Notes: generated by a model not told the origin, from the sequence alone. A DNA stretch of 64,000 nt from Streptomyces sp. NBC_01381 (GCF_026340305.1 NZ_JAPEPI010000001.1:1240001-1304000), one strand, 5' to 3'; shown: positions 53,309 to 62,924, counted from the stretch's first letter. Numbers and translations: made by a program.

Positions 53309-54910
53309 GTGACCGTCCTAGCGTCCGCGCTCGACCCCGCGAGCCCCGAGTACGCCGAACACCGCGAGGCCATGCTCGCCAAGCTCGACGGGCTCGGCAG
53401 TGAACAGGCCAAGGCCTTGGAGGGTGGTGGCGAGAAGTACGTCCAACGGCACCGGAAACGGGGGAAGTTGCTGGCGAGGGAGCGCATCGAGTTGCTTCTC
53501 GACCCCGATACGCCCTTCCTTGAGCTGTCCCCACTGGCGGCCTGGGGGAGTGACTATCCCGTCGGTGCCTCGATGGTCACCGGTATCGGTGTCGTCGAGG
53601 GCGTGGAGTGTCTGATCACCGCCAACGACCCGACCGTACGCGGCGGGGCGAGCAATCCGTGGACGTTGAAGAAGGCCTTCCGGGCTCATGAGATCGGGCA
53701 TGCCAATCGGCTGCCGTCCATCCATCTCGTCGAGTCGGGGGGTGCCGATCTGCCGTCCCAGAAGGAGATCTTCATCCCGGGGGGTGCGATGTTCAAGCAC
53801 CTCACCCAGTCGTCCGCCGCCGGAATCCCCACGGTGGCCGTCGTGTTCGGCAACTCGACCGCGGGCGGCGCGTACGTACCGGGCATGAGCGATCACGTGA
53901 TCATGGTCAAGGAGCGGGCCAAGGTCTTCCTGGGCGGGCCGCCGCTGGTGAAGATGGCCACCGGCGAGGAGAGCGACGACGAGTCGCTCGGCGGCGCCGA
54001 GATGCACGCCCGCACCTCCGGCCTCGCGGACTATCTCGCCGAGGACGAGCGGGACGCGCTGCGGCAGGCCCGGCGGGTCGTCAAACGGCTCAACTGGCGC
54101 AAGGCGTACGCCGATCCGGTCACCGTCGTCGAGCCGCCGAAGTACGACGAGGACGAGCTGCTCGGCATCGTGCCCGGCGATCTGAAGGTGCCCTTCGATC
54201 CGCGCGAGGTCATCGCCCGCATCGTCGACGGCTCCGATTTCGATGAGTTCAAGCCGTTGTACGGGGCCAGTCTCACGACCGGGTGGGCCCAGCTGCACGG
54301 CTATCCCATCGGCATCCTCGCCAACGCGCAGGGCGTTCTCTTCAGCGAGGAGTCCCAAAAGGCCGCCCAGTTCATCCAGTTGGCGAACCAGCGTGACATC
54401 CCGCTGCTCTTCCTGCACAACACCACCGGCTACATGGTCGGCAAGGAGTACGAGCAGGGCGGCATCATCAAGCACGGGGCCATGATGATCAACGCCGTCT
54501 CGAACTCGCGCGTCCCGCATCTTTCCGTCCTCATGGGGGCGAGTTACGGGGCCGGGCACTACGGCATGTGCGGGCGGGCCTACGACCCGCGCTTTCTCTT
54601 CGCCTGGCCCAGCGCCAAGTCCGCCGTCATGGGGCCGCAGCAGCTGGCAGGGGTCCTGTCGATCGTGGCCCGCGCCTCCGCGACCGCCAAGGGGCAGCCC
54701 TACGACGACGACGCGGACGCCGCCCTGCGGGCCATGGTGGAGCAGCAGATCGAGTCGGAGTCCCTGCCGATGTTCCTCTCGGGGCGGCTCTACGACGACG
54801 GGGTCATCGATCCCCGCGACACCCGCACCGTCCTCGGCCTCTGCCTGTCCGCGATCCACACCGCCCCCTACGAGGGTGCGCGTGGCGGCTTCGGCGTCTT
54901 CCGGATGTGA
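53309..54910 (+). CDS. Acyl-CoA carboxylase, carboxyltransferase (beta) subunit
   Basis: 533 aa from a GTG at 53309 (GGAGG seven bases upstream). Carboxyltransferase landmarks are RHRKRGKLLARERIELLLDPDTPFLEL, FGNSTAGGAYVPGMSDHVIMV, the acyl-CoA site in LFLHNTTGYMVGKEYEQGG and GASYGAGHYGMCGRAYDPRFLFAWPSAK. The GAGHYGMCGRAY form is typical of methylcrotonyl-CoA carboxylase-like enzymes, so the substrate is probably 3-methylcrotonyl- or geranyl-type CoA. It pairs with the biotin subunit encoded next. Confidence 0.93.
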   Translation: MTVLASALDPASPEYAEHREAMLAKLDGLGSEQAKALEGGGEKYVQRHRKRGKLLARERIELLLDPDTPFLELSPLAAWGSDYPVGASMVTGIGVVEGVECLITANDPTVRGGASNPWTLKKAFRAHEIGHANRLPSIHLVESGGADLPSQKEIFIPGGAMFKHLTQSSAAGIPTVAVVFGNSTAGGAYVPGMSDHVIMVKERAKVFLGGPPLVKMATGEESDDESLGGAEMHARTSGLADYLAEDERDALRQARRVVKRLNWRKAYADPVTVVEPPKYDEDELLGIVPGDLKVPFDPREVIARIVDGSDFDEFKPLYGASLTTGWAQLHGYPIGILANAQGVLFSEESQKAAQFIQLANQRDIPLLFLHNTTGYMVGKEYEQGGIIKHGAMMINAVSNSRVPHLSVLMGASYGAGHYGMCGRAYDPRFLFAWPSAKSAVMGPQQLAGVLSIVARASATAKGQPYDDDADAALRAMVEQQIESESLPMFLSGRLYDDGVIDPRDTRTVLGLCLSAIHTAPYEGARGGFGVFRM

Positions 54911-54920
54911 GGAACTCCCC

Positions 54921-56810
54921 GTGATTACTTCCCTGTTGGTCGCCAACCGCGGCGAGATCGCCTGCCGCGTCTTCCGCACCTGCCGCGACCTCGGCATCGC
55001 GACCGTGGCCGTGTACTCCGACGCCGACGCGGACGCCCTGCACGTGCGCGAGGCCGACTCCGCCGTACGCCTGCCGGGCTCGGCGCCCGCCGACACCTAT
55101 CTCCGCGGCGAACTGATCGTGAAGGCCGCGCAGACGGCGGGCGCGGACGCCGTCCATCCCGGCTACGGCTTCCTCTCCGAGAACGCGGACTTCGCGCGCT
55201 CCGTGCTCGACGCGGGGCTCGTCTGGATCGGGCCGCCCCCCGAGTCCATCGAGGCCATGGCGTCCAAGACGCGGGCCAAGGAGCTGATGGGCATCGCGTC
55301 GCTCGACTCGGTCACCGAGGCCGACCTTCCGGTGCTGGTGAAGGCGGCGGCGGGCGGCGGAGGGCGCGGCATGCGCGTCGTACGTGAACTGGCCGTGCTG
55401 GAAGGGGAGTTGGTGGCCGCCCGCGCGGAGGCGGCGAGCGCCTTCGGGGACGGTGAGGTCTTCGTCGAGCCGTACGTCGAGGGCGGCCGGCACGTCGAGG
55501 TGCAGATCATGGCCGACGCGTACGACACCGTGTGGGCGCTCGGCACCCGGGACTGCACGCTTCAGCGCAGGCACCAGAAGGTCATCGAGGAGTCCCCGGC
55601 GCCCGGCCTCGGGGACGGTCTCATCGAGACGCTGCACGCGCAGGCCGTGCGGGCGGCGCGCGTGACCGGGTATCGCGGGGCGGGCACGGTCGAGTTCCTC
55701 GTCGCGGGCGACAAGGCACACTTCCTCGAAATGAACACCCGCCTTCAGGTCGAACACCCCGTGACCGAGGCCGTGTTCGGGATCGATCTCGTCGCGCTGC
55801 AGATCCGGGTCGCGGAGGGCGAGGCGCTGGAGGGCGAGCCGCCGACCGCGCGCGGCCACGCCGTCGAGGCCCGGCTCTACGCCGAGGACCCGGCCACCGC
55901 ATGGGCCCCGCAGACCGGCACCCTGCACCGCATCGACGTGCCCGGCGTGCGCCTCGACACCGGGTACGCGGACGGCGACACGATCGGTGTGCACTACGAC
56001 CCGATGCTGGCCAAGGCCATCGCGTACGCCCCCACCCGCGCCCAGGCCGTGCGCAAGCTGGCGGGCGCCCTGGAGCGGGCCACCGTCCACGGCCCGGTCA
56101 CCAACCGGGAGTTGCTCGTTCGGTCCCTTCGGCACCCGGAGTTCACCGAGGCCCGCATGGACACCGGCTTCTACGACCGGTACGTCACCGAACTCGCCAC
56201 GGCCGCACCCGACCCCCACGCCCCGCTGGCCGCCGCGCTCGCCGACGCGCACGGCCGCTCGCGGTTCGGCGGCTGGCGCAACCTCGCATCGCAGCCCCAG
56301 GTCAAACGCTTCCGCAGCGAGCCGGACGGCACCGAGCACGAGGTCGGTTACCGGCACACGCGGGGCGGATTCACCGCCGACGGGGTGCGGGTCGTGTCCG
56401 TGGCCCGCGATCTCGTCGTACTCGAAGTGGACGGCGTACGACGGCAGTTCACGGTCGCGCGGTACGGCGACGACCGGGTGTACGTCGGCGGGGTCGCCCT
56501 CACGCCGCTGCCGCTGCTGCCCGAACCCACCGCTCGCCAGGAGCCCGGCTCCCTGCTCGCCCCGATGCCCGGCACCGTCGTGCGCCTGGCGGAGGGACTC
56601 GCCGAGGGGGCGACGGTGGCCGCCGGGCAGCCCCTCATCTGGCTGGAGGCCATGAAGATGGAGCACCGCATCTCCGCCCCCGCCTCCGGCACGCTCACCG
56701 CCCTGCACGCCGAGCCCGGCCGCCAGGTCGAGGTCGGCGCGCTGCTCGCAGTCGTAGACGTAGACGTCGAAGCCGCCGTTGGCGCCGTACAGGAGGAGCA
56801 ATCCGTATGA
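54921..56810 (+). CDS. Acyl-CoA carboxylase, biotin carboxylase/BCCP (alpha) subunit
   Basis: 629 aa from a GTG at 54921. Biotin carboxylase start LLVANRGEIACRVFRTCRDLG; ATP-grasp KAAAGGGGRGMRVV; FLEMNTRLQVEHPVTE; biotinyl site EAMKMEHRISAP near the end. The segment between KELM and PVLVKA (GIASLDSVTEADL) is about eight residues shorter than I expect, in the ATP-grasp linker. The gene overlaps the next by ATGA. Carboxylates its biotin with bicarbonate and ATP, then passes CO2 to the beta subunit. Confidence 0.93.
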   Translation: MITSLLVANRGEIACRVFRTCRDLGIATVAVYSDADADALHVREADSAVRLPGSAPADTYLRGELIVKAAQTAGADAVHPGYGFLSENADFARSVLDAGLVWIGPPPESIEAMASKTRAKELMGIASLDSVTEADLPVLVKAAAGGGGRGMRVVRELAVLEGELVAARAEAASAFGDGEVFVEPYVEGGRHVEVQIMADAYDTVWALGTRDCTLQRRHQKVIEESPAPGLGDGLIETLHAQAVRAARVTGYRGAGTVEFLVAGDKAHFLEMNTRLQVEHPVTEAVFGIDLVALQIRVAEGEALEGEPPTARGHAVEARLYAEDPATAWAPQTGTLHRIDVPGVRLDTGYADGDTIGVHYDPMLAKAIAYAPTRAQAVRKLAGALERATVHGPVTNRELLVRSLRHPEFTEARMDTGFYDRYVTELATAAPDPHAPLAAALADAHGRSRFGGWRNLASQPQVKRFRSEPDGTEHEVGYRHTRGGFTADGVRVVSVARDLVVLEVDGVRRQFTVARYGDDRVYVGGVALTPLPLLPEPTARQEPGSLLAPMPGTVVRLAEGLAEGATVAAGQPLIWLEAMKMEHRISAPASGTLTALHAEPGRQVEVGALLAVVDVDVEAAVGAVQEEQSV

Positions 56811-57973
56811 GCACCGTCCTCGAAACCGAAGAGCACAAGGATCTGCGCGCCGCAGTCGCCGCCCTCGGCAAGCGCTACGGCCGCGAGTACATGAACGGCG
56901 TCGTCAAGGCCGAAAGCCACCCCGACGAACTGTGGGCGGATGCCGCCAAGCTCGGCTACCTGGGCGTGAACCTGCCCGAGGAGTACGGCGGCGGAGGCGG
57001 CGGCATAGCCGAACTCTCCATAGTCCTGGAGGAGTTGGGCGCGGCGGGCTGCCCCCTGCTCATGATGGTCGTCTCGCCCGCGATCTGCGGAACCGTCATC
57101 GCCCGCTTCGGCACCGACGAGCAGAAGCGGGCCTGGCTGCCGGGCCTGGCCGACGGCAGCCGCACCATGGCGTTCGGCATCACCGAGCCCGACGCGGGAT
57201 CCAACTCCCACCGCATCACGACGACCGCGCGCAAGGACGAAGCGACCGGCGACTGGCTGCTCACCGGCCGCAAGGTGTTCATCTCCGGTGTCGACATCGC
57301 CGACGCGACGCTCATCGTGGGCCGCACGGAAGACGCCAAGACGGGCAGCCTCAAGCCCTGCCTCTTCATCGTGCCGCGCGAGACGGAGGGCTTCCAGCGG
57401 CGCCAGATCGAGATGGAACTCCAGGCCCCGGAGAAGCAGTTCGAGCTGGTCCTCGACGACGTACGCCTCCCGGCGGACGCGCTGGTGGGCGACGAGGACG
57501 CGGGGCTGTTGCAGCTCTTCGCCGGCCTCAACCCCGAGCGGATCATGACGGCGGCGTTCTCGATCGGCATGGCTCGGTTCGCGCTCGGCCGCGCCGTCGA
57601 GTACGCCAAGGAACGCAGCGTGTGGAAGAGCCCGATCGGCGCCCACCAGGCGATCGCGCACCCGCTCTCGCAGTGCCACATCGACATCGAACTGGCCCGC
57701 CTGATGATGCAGAAGGCCGCCCGGCTCTACGACGAGGGCGACGACATGGGCGCCGGCGAGGCGGCCAACATGGCGAAGCTGGCGGCCGCCGACGCCTGTG
57801 TGAAGACCGTCGACCAGGCGGTGCACACGCTGGGCGGCAACGGCCTGACGAAGGAGTTCGGCATCGCCTCGCTGATCGTGGCGTCGCGGGTGGCACGGAT
57901 CGCCCCGGTGAGCCGGGAGATGATCCTCAACTTCGTGTCGCACCAGACGCTGGGGCTTCCGAAGTCGTACTGA
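56807..57973 (+). CDS. Acyl-CoA dehydrogenase
   Basis: 388 aa. Flavoprotein of the ACAD family: LGYLGVNLPEEYGGGGGGIAEL, FGITEPDAGSNSHRI (FAD/substrate loop), SVWKSPIGAHQAIAHPLSQC and HTLGGNGLTKEFGI. It resembles isovaleryl- or citronellyl-CoA dehydrogenases in context, introducing the double bond that precedes carboxylation. Its ATG overlaps the biotin subunit stop, with AGGAGG upstream. Confidence 0.94.
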   Translation: MSTVLETEEHKDLRAAVAALGKRYGREYMNGVVKAESHPDELWADAAKLGYLGVNLPEEYGGGGGGIAELSIVLEELGAAGCPLLMMVVSPAICGTVIARFGTDEQKRAWLPGLADGSRTMAFGITEPDAGSNSHRITTTARKDEATGDWLLTGRKVFISGVDIADATLIVGRTEDAKTGSLKPCLFIVPRETEGFQRRQIEMELQAPEKQFELVLDDVRLPADALVGDEDAGLLQLFAGLNPERIMTAAFSIGMARFALGRAVEYAKERSVWKSPIGAHQAIAHPLSQCHIDIELARLMMQKAARLYDEGDDMGAGEAANMAKLAAADACVKTVDQAVHTLGGNGLTKEFGIASLIVASRVARIAPVSREMILNFVSHQTLGLPKSY

Positions 57974-58009
57974 CGCCAAGTGCTCGGCCCCTCAACTCCC
58001 GGAGTTTCT

Positions 58010-58744
58010 ATGAGTGTTGTGTACGCACCCCAGGAGCGCGGCATCGCGACCCTCACCCTGGACGCGCCCGCCAACCGCAACGCGCTCTCGGCGGGCCTGG
58101 TGGCCGCACTGGCCGAGGCGCTTGCCGACTGCGGCAAGGACCCCGACGTACGCGGGATCGTCCTCACCCACACCGGGTCGACGTTCTGCTCGGGCGCCGA
58201 CCTGCGGGAGCCGCCGGACCCGGCCGCCTTCGTGGCGCTCCTTCGGCAGATCGTGGAGCTGCCGAAGCCGGTGGTGGCGCGGGTGGACGGGCATGTACGG
58301 GCCGGTGGGCTCGGCCTGCTCGGGGCGTGCGACCTGGGGGTCGCGGGCCCGGGGTCGTCCTTCGCGCTCACGGAGGTACGGATCGGGGTCGCCCCGGCGG
58401 TGATCTCGATGCCCCTCCTGCCGCGCCTCGACCCGAGCGCCGCGTCGCGCTACTTCCTCACGGGGGAGCGGTTCGACGCGGTGGAGGCGGCGCGGATCGG
58501 TCTGCTGACGGCGGCGGGCGAGGACGTGGACGCCGAGCTCGCCCCGCTGCTCGACGGGTTGCGGGAAGCGGCGCCGCAGGCCCTGGCCGAGACGAAGAAG
58601 CTGCTCACGGCTAGGGTGCTCGACGCATTCGACCACCACTCGGACGCCCTCATCGCCCTGTCCGCGCGGCTCTTCGGCTCCGCCGAGGCACGGGAGGGGA
58701 TGGCGGCGTTCCTGGAACGACGGGAGCGCCCATGGGTGTTGTGA
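58010..58744 (+). CDS. Enoyl-CoA hydratase/isomerase
   Basis: 244 aa from the ATG at 58010 (GGAG upstream). Crotonase fold: TLTLDAPANRNALSAGLVAAL, oxyanion holes TFCSGADLR and VDGHVRAGGLGLLGACDLGVAG. The usual catalytic Glu of hydratases appears in FALTEVRIGVAPA. It hydrates the carboxylated enoyl-CoA. The next gene overlaps its end by 13 bases. Confidence 0.92.
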   Translation: MSVVYAPQERGIATLTLDAPANRNALSAGLVAALAEALADCGKDPDVRGIVLTHTGSTFCSGADLREPPDPAAFVALLRQIVELPKPVVARVDGHVRAGGLGLLGACDLGVAGPGSSFALTEVRIGVAPAVISMPLLPRLDPSAASRYFLTGERFDAVEAARIGLLTAAGEDVDAELAPLLDGLREAAPQALAETKKLLTARVLDAFDHHSDALIALSARLFGSAEAREGMAAFLERRERPWVL

Positions 58745-59322
58745 CCGCGGCGGACCGCTCGCCGAAGCAGGACCGCAGCCGGGCGACGCGGCAGCGTCTC
58801 CTGGAGGCCGCCGTGTCCTGTCTGGCCGAGCACGGCTGGGCGGGGTCGACGGTGTCCGTGGTCGCCGAACGGGCCGGGGTCTCGCGGGGCGCGGCGCAGC
58901 ACCACTTTCCCACGCGGGAGGACCTGTTCACGGCGGCGGTGGAGTACGTGGCCGAGCAGCGCTCGACGGCTCTGCGGTCGCTGCCGGCGCAGGACAGGGC
59001 CGCCGTGGTCGCGGCCCTGGTGGACCTCTACACGGGGCCGCTGTTCCGGGCGGCGCTGCACCTGTGGGTGGCGGCGTCGAACGAGCCGCAGCTGGGATCT
59101 CGGGTCACGGAGCTGGAGGCCCGGGTGGGCCGGGAGACGCACCACATCGCGGTGGAGCTGCTCGGCGCGGACGAGTCGCGCCCCGGCGTCCGGGAGACGG
59201 TCCAGGGACTCCTGGACATGGCGCGAGGCCTGGGCCTCGCGAACCTTCTGACGGACGACGGGGCGCGGAGGGAGCGGGTGGTGGGCGAGTGGGCGCGACT
59301 ACTGGACGCTGCGCTGGGCTAG
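58732..59322 (+). CDS. TetR-family regulator of the acyl-CoA operon
   Basis: 196 aa. HTH TRQRLLEAAVSCLAEHGWAGSTVSVVAERAGVSRGAAQHHFPTREDLF. The C-terminal ligand domain is helical and unassigned. It is the last gene of the operon and overlaps the hydratase gene, so it is expressed with it; the palindrome at 50735-50748 is its probable operator, giving feedback with an acyl-CoA intermediate. Confidence 0.92.
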   Translation: MGVVTAADRSPKQDRSRATRQRLLEAAVSCLAEHGWAGSTVSVVAERAGVSRGAAQHHFPTREDLFTAAVEYVAEQRSTALRSLPAQDRAAVVAALVDLYTGPLFRAALHLWVAASNEPQLGSRVTELEARVGRETHHIAVELLGADESRPGVRETVQGLLDMARGLGLANLLTDDGARRERVVGEWARLLDAALG

Positions 59323-59335
59323 GGCGGGCTCAAGA

Positions 59336-59373
59336 CCGCCGCTTCGCGGCGGATCTTTCCCGCCCGCCCACCC
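59336..59373 (-). repeat. G-quadruplex/hairpin element, copy 10
   Basis: Inverted copy after the TetR gene: hairpin CCGCCGC-TTC-GCGGCGG (59336-59352), then CCCGCCCGCCCACCC (59359-59373), the complement of a four-tract G-run. Confidence 0.85.
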
Positions 59374-59394
59374 GTTTACCCGGCAGTGGCTTTT

Positions 59395-59430
59395 TCAGCC
59401 CGTCCGGCGTTTGAGGACGAACTCGCCGGA
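59395..59430 (+). repeat. Dispersed repeat, intact copy
   Basis: TCAGCCCGTCCGGCGTTTGAGGAC then GAACTCGCCGGA; the terminal CGGCG/CGCCGG parts can pair. I remember this as a common Streptomyces intergenic sequence. It directly follows G-rich element copy 10 and precedes the citrate synthase stop. Confidence 0.8.
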
Positions 59431-59438
59431 GGCAAACC

Positions 59439-60539
59439 TCAGCGCGCGATGTCCCCGTACCCCTCGATCTCCCGGGGGTTACGCGTGCCCGGCCCGACAT
59501 ATCGGGCCGACGGCCGCACCAGCCGCCCCGTCCGCTTCTGCTCAAGGATGTGCGCCGACCACCCGGCGGTCCGCGCGCACGTGAACATGGACGTGAACAT
59601 GTGCGCCGGCACCTCGGCGAAGTCGAGGACGATCGCGGCCCAGAACTCGACGTTCGTGGCCAGGACCCGGTCCGGGCGGCGGGCGTGCAGCTCGTCGAGC
59701 GCCGCCTTCTCCAGCGCCTCCGCCACCTCGAAGCGAGGAGCGCCCAGCTCACGGGCCGTACGGCGAAGGACCCGCGCCCGCGGGTCCTCGGCCCGGTACA
59801 CCCGGTGCCCGAAGCCCATCAGCCGCTCGCCCTTGTCCAGCGCCTGCTTCACGTACGCGACCGCGTCGCCCGTCCGCTCGATCTCCTCGATCATGCCGAG
59901 GACTCGGGAGGGCGCCCCGCCGTGCAGCGGCCCGGACATGGCACCGACCGCGCCCGAGAGCGCCGCCGCCACATCCGCGCCCGTAGACGCGATGACCCGC
60001 GCCGTGAACGTGGACGCGTTCATGCCGTGCTCGGCGGCCGACGTCCAGTACGCGTCGACGGCCTGGACGTGCTTGGGGTCGGGCTCGCCGCGCCACCGCT
60101 TCATGAAGCGCTCGACGACCGTGTCGGCCTTGTCGATCTCCCGCTGCGGCACCATCGGCAAGCCTTGCCCGCGGGCGGACTGGGCGACGTACGAGAGCGC
60201 CATGACGGCGGCCCGCGCCAGATCGTCGCGGGCTTCCTGCTCGCTGATGTCCAGGAGCGGCTTCAGGCCCCACACGGGGGCGAGCATCGCGAGGGCCGAC
60301 TGGACGTCCACGCGGATGTCGCCGGAGTGCACGGGGATCGGGAACGGCTCGGCGGGCGGCAGACCGGGGTTGAAGGCGCCGTCGACGAGCAGGCCCCAGA
60401 CGTTGCCGAACGAGACGTGACCGACCAGATCCTCGATGTCGACGCCGCGATAGCGAAGCGCGCCGCCCTCCTTGTCGGGTTCGGCGATCTCCGTCTCGAA
60501 CGCGATGACTCCCTCAAGTCCGGGTACGAAGTCGGACAT
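59439..60539 (-). CDS. Citrate synthase-like protein
   Basis: 366 aa from the ATG at 60539 (GAGGAG seven bases upstream). Citrate synthase motifs: RYRGVDIEDLVGHVSFGNVWGLLVDG at the start, catalytic His in SGPLHGGAPSRVLGM, catalytic His in MGFGHRVYRAEDPRARVL, and Arg in ARYVGPGTRNP. The Asp that normally follows TNV in the third catalytic position is Glu here (TNVEFWAAIVLD). This matches the second citrate synthase-type protein of Streptomyces as I recall. It may act as citrate or 2-methylcitrate synthase, or have another condensation role. It is divergent from pdxH. Confidence 0.87.
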   Translation of the reverse strand: MSDFVPGLEGVIAFETEIAEPDKEGGALRYRGVDIEDLVGHVSFGNVWGLLVDGAFNPGLPPAEPFPIPVHSGDIRVDVQSALAMLAPVWGLKPLLDISEQEARDDLARAAVMALSYVAQSARGQGLPMVPQREIDKADTVVERFMKRWRGEPDPKHVQAVDAYWTSAAEHGMNASTFTARVIASTGADVAAALSGAVGAMSGPLHGGAPSRVLGMIEEIERTGDAVAYVKQALDKGERLMGFGHRVYRAEDPRARVLRRTARELGAPRFEVAEALEKAALDELHARRPDRVLATNVEFWAAIVLDFAEVPAHMFTSMFTCARTAGWSAHILEQKRTGRLVRPSARYVGPGTRNPREIEGYGDIAR

Positions 60540-60830
60540 CAGGCGGCTCCTCGTGATGTGTACGACAGATGGTGGTGACAGACAGCTCGTGACCATGTGT
60601 CAGAAAGGGGATGCTGCCGGTCCGGTTACGTGGTCCGTCGACTCGCGGTCCGGATCGGTCACCCCGGTGATGCCCCGTGCGGCTGGTGGTCACCCAACCG
60701 ATACGGCAGCGGAACGATATCCCTTGGTGCCACCCTTGGCGATGGATAGCGGCACTCAGTGCCACACGTCACCTCTACGTGGTGACCGTCGGCCCGTCGG
60801 GTGACCCTTCGTATACGGCAAGATGACCGC

Positions 60831-61580
60831 GTGACCGATCGAGCCGCCGCCTCCTCTGCCCCAGCTTCGCCGTCAGCCGCCGCACACGCTCCCCGGGCGG
60901 CCGGGCCCGATCCCGCGGCCCTCCGTGCCCAGTACGGCGCCGACGGGCTTCTGGAGGCGGAGCTGCCCGGAACGCCGATGGAGCAGTTCGCGATCTGGTT
61001 CGCGCAGGCGCTCGCCGCGGCCGAGGCGGGCGTGCTTCACGAGCCGAACGCCATGGTCGTGTCGACGGCGGACGCCGATGGCCGCCCCAGCTCCCGCACG
61101 GTCCTCATGAAGGGCTACGACCGGCACGGCTTCGTCTTCTTCACCAACTACGAGTCCCGCAAGGCCCGCGAGCTCGCCGCCAACCCGAACGTCGCGCTGC
61201 TCTTCCCGTGGCACCCGGTGGCCCGCCAGATCATCGTCACGGGCACGGCGGAGCGCGTCGGCCGCGAGGAGACGATCGCGTACTTCCGCAGCCGCCCGCA
61301 CGGCTCCCAGCTCGGCGCCTGGGCCAGCGCCCAGTCCTCGGTGATCGCGGGCCGCGAGGAGCTCGACCGCGCGTACGCCGATCTGGCGGCGCGCTACCCG
61401 GAGGGCGAACAGGTCCCCGCGCCCCCGCACTGGGGCGGCTTCCGCGTCGAGCCGCAGGCGGTGGAGTTCTGGCAGGGCAGGGCGAACCGGCTGCACGACC
61501 GGTTGCGCTATGTGCGGGCGGATGCGGAGGCCGATCCGGGTTCCGCGACGGGCTGGACGCTGGAGCGCCTCAGCCCGTGA
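60831..61580 (+). CDS. pdxH: Pyridoxamine 5'-phosphate oxidase PdxH
   Basis: 249 aa from the GTG at 60831; another GTG at 60801 is weaker. It has a disordered Ala/Pro-rich start, then FMN-binding [53 protein letters not shown] and the end [27 protein letters not shown] with LERLSP. It makes pyridoxal 5'-phosphate from the pyridoxine or pyridoxamine phosphates. It is monocistronic, divergent from the citrate synthase gene. Confidence 0.95.
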   Translation: MTDRAAASSAPASPSAAAHAPRAAGPDPAALRAQYGADGLLEAELPGTPMEQFAIWFAQALAAAEAGVLHEPNAMVVSTADADGRPSSRTVLMKGYDRHGFVFFTNYESRKARELAANPNVALLFPWHPVARQIIVTGTAERVGREETIAYFRSRPHGSQLGAWASAQSSVIAGREELDRAYADLAARYPEGEQVPAPPHWGGFRVEPQAVEFWQGRANRLHDRLRYVRADAEADPGSATGWTLERLSP

Positions 61581-61610
61581 GAGCGGCTGTCCAGGATCGC
61601 CCCGCGCGAA

Positions 61611-61659
61611 TCAGCCTGTCCGGCGTTTGAGGACCGGGGGCACGGGGGCGGAGCCCCCG
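61611..61659 (+). repeat. Dispersed repeat with terminator-like hairpin
   Basis: TCAGCCTGTCCGGCGTTTGAGGAC (61611-61634) after pdxH, followed by CGGGGGC-GGA-GCCCCCG (61643-61659). It separates the convergent pdxH and hydrolase genes. Confidence 0.8.
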
Positions 61660-61688
61660 AACCGGCACCCCAGCTGCGGGGCGCGAAC

Positions 61689-62552
61689 CTACCCCGTAAG
61701 GACCCCGTCCAGAAACGGCTCGATCGCCTCGCGCCAGGCCTCCGGCTGGTCGTAGTGGACGAGGTGGCCGGCGTCCGCCACCTCCGCGTACGCGCCGCGC
61801 GGCAGCACGCGGACCATTTCCTGGGACTCGGCGCGGCCCAGCTCGCCGTCCAGGCCGCGGACGACGAGGGTGGGGCACTGGACCTGGGCGAGGTCCTCCC
61901 AGTGGGCGTCGTGCACCCACGTCTCGCGGGACTTCAGCATCTGGTCGCGGTCGAAGACGGGGCGCCAGCCGTCGGGGCCCTCGGTCATCACCTCGGCGAA
62001 GAACTCGCCGCGGGAGGGGTTGGGCCGCTCCACCCAGGGGTCGTCCTCGCCGAACCATTTCCGTACGTCGGCGAGGGTCGCGAAGGGGACGGGCCAGGCC
62101 TTGAACCAGTCCTCCCACTCGCGCTGCGACGCGGCCCCCAGGGCGGACGCCCGCATGTCGCAGATGATCAGGGCCCGGACGAGATCGGGGCGCCTCGCGG
62201 CGAGCTGCCAGGCGGTGAGCGCTCCCATGGAGTGGCCGATGAGAACGGCGGGGGCGAGGCCGAGCTGGACGAGCGCGGCCTCGGCGTCGTCCACGTAGGC
62301 CTCGCGGGTGAAGGGGCCCTCGGGTGGCTTCTCGCTCTGCCCGTGCGCGCGCTGGTCGAGTGCGACCGCGCGGTGCCGCTCGGAGAGCCAGCGGGCGGTG
62401 CCCGCCCAGTGCGATGCGCGGCCCATCAGGCCGTGCAGTAACAGCACACCGCCCGGCGACCCGTCGGCCTCCCTGGATTTGGGAGGATCGGCGAACTCCC
62501 AGGCGGCCAGGCGCACGCCACCCGCGCCCGTCACGTCGATGCGCCGCACCAT
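61689..62552 (-). CDS. Alpha/beta-fold hydrolase
   Basis: 287 aa from the ATG at 62552. Catalytic motifs are the oxyanion LLHGLMGRASHWAG, nucleophile elbow AVLIGHSMGALTAWQL, acid GLDGELGRAES and His in VADAGHLVHYDQPE. Substrate unknown. It converges on pdxH with the repeat between. Its start has AGGA only a few bases upstream. Confidence 0.9.
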   Translation of the reverse strand: MVRRIDVTGAGGVRLAAWEFADPPKSREADGSPGGVLLLHGLMGRASHWAGTARWLSERHRAVALDQRAHGQSEKPPEGPFTREAYVDDAEAALVQLGLAPAVLIGHSMGALTAWQLAARRPDLVRALIICDMRASALGAASQREWEDWFKAWPVPFATLADVRKWFGEDDPWVERPNPSRGEFFAEVMTEGPDGWRPVFDRDQMLKSRETWVHDAHWEDLAQVQCPTLVVRGLDGELGRAESQEMVRVLPRGAYAEVADAGHLVHYDQPEAWREAIEPFLDGVLTG

Positions 62553-62803
62553 GATTCCTGGCACCCCCCTTGAATCCTCTCGGGCTGAACGCCTGGTTCT
62601 GTCACGCACCCCCGCACGCTATCGAACTCCCTTTCGAAAGCGGGCGGATCGCCGGCAACACCCCTCGTTCGAGTGACCGCCCTCAAGGATTGGCCGCCGC
62701 AGCCGAGGGGAGATCTTCATCGGGAGGCGGGCCGCTCGGGGAAATCGGTCCGAGGGGGATGACCCTGGGAGCTCGGGGCTCCGGGTCAGAACAGGGGAGG
62801 ACA

Positions 62804-62831
62804 GGCCCCGGCGCTCAAGGGCGCCGGGGCC
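62804..62831. terminator. Strong GC hairpin
   Basis: GGCCCCGGCGC (62804-62814), loop TCAAGG, GCGCCGGGGCC (62821-62831): a perfect 11-bp stem. It could terminate transcription from either side. Confidence 0.85.
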
Positions 62832-62852
62832 CTCTGCATGTCCGAGGCGATG

Positions 62853-62924
62853 TCCGCGGCGTACGGGCACGCCATCTCCGCGGCGTACGGGCACACCATC
62901 TCCGTGACGTGCGCGCACGACCCG
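62853..62924. repeat. 24-bp tandem repeat, three units
   Basis: TCCGCGGCGTACGGGCACGC plus CATC at 62853-62876, nearly identical at 62877-62900, and a degenerate third unit at 62901-62924. Confidence 0.85.

Noticed and set aside
62700..62800. c-di-AMP (ydaO-type) riboswitch
   Set aside because: The GC-rich paired block looked riboswitch-like, but I could not find the conserved core nor a suitable downstream gene.
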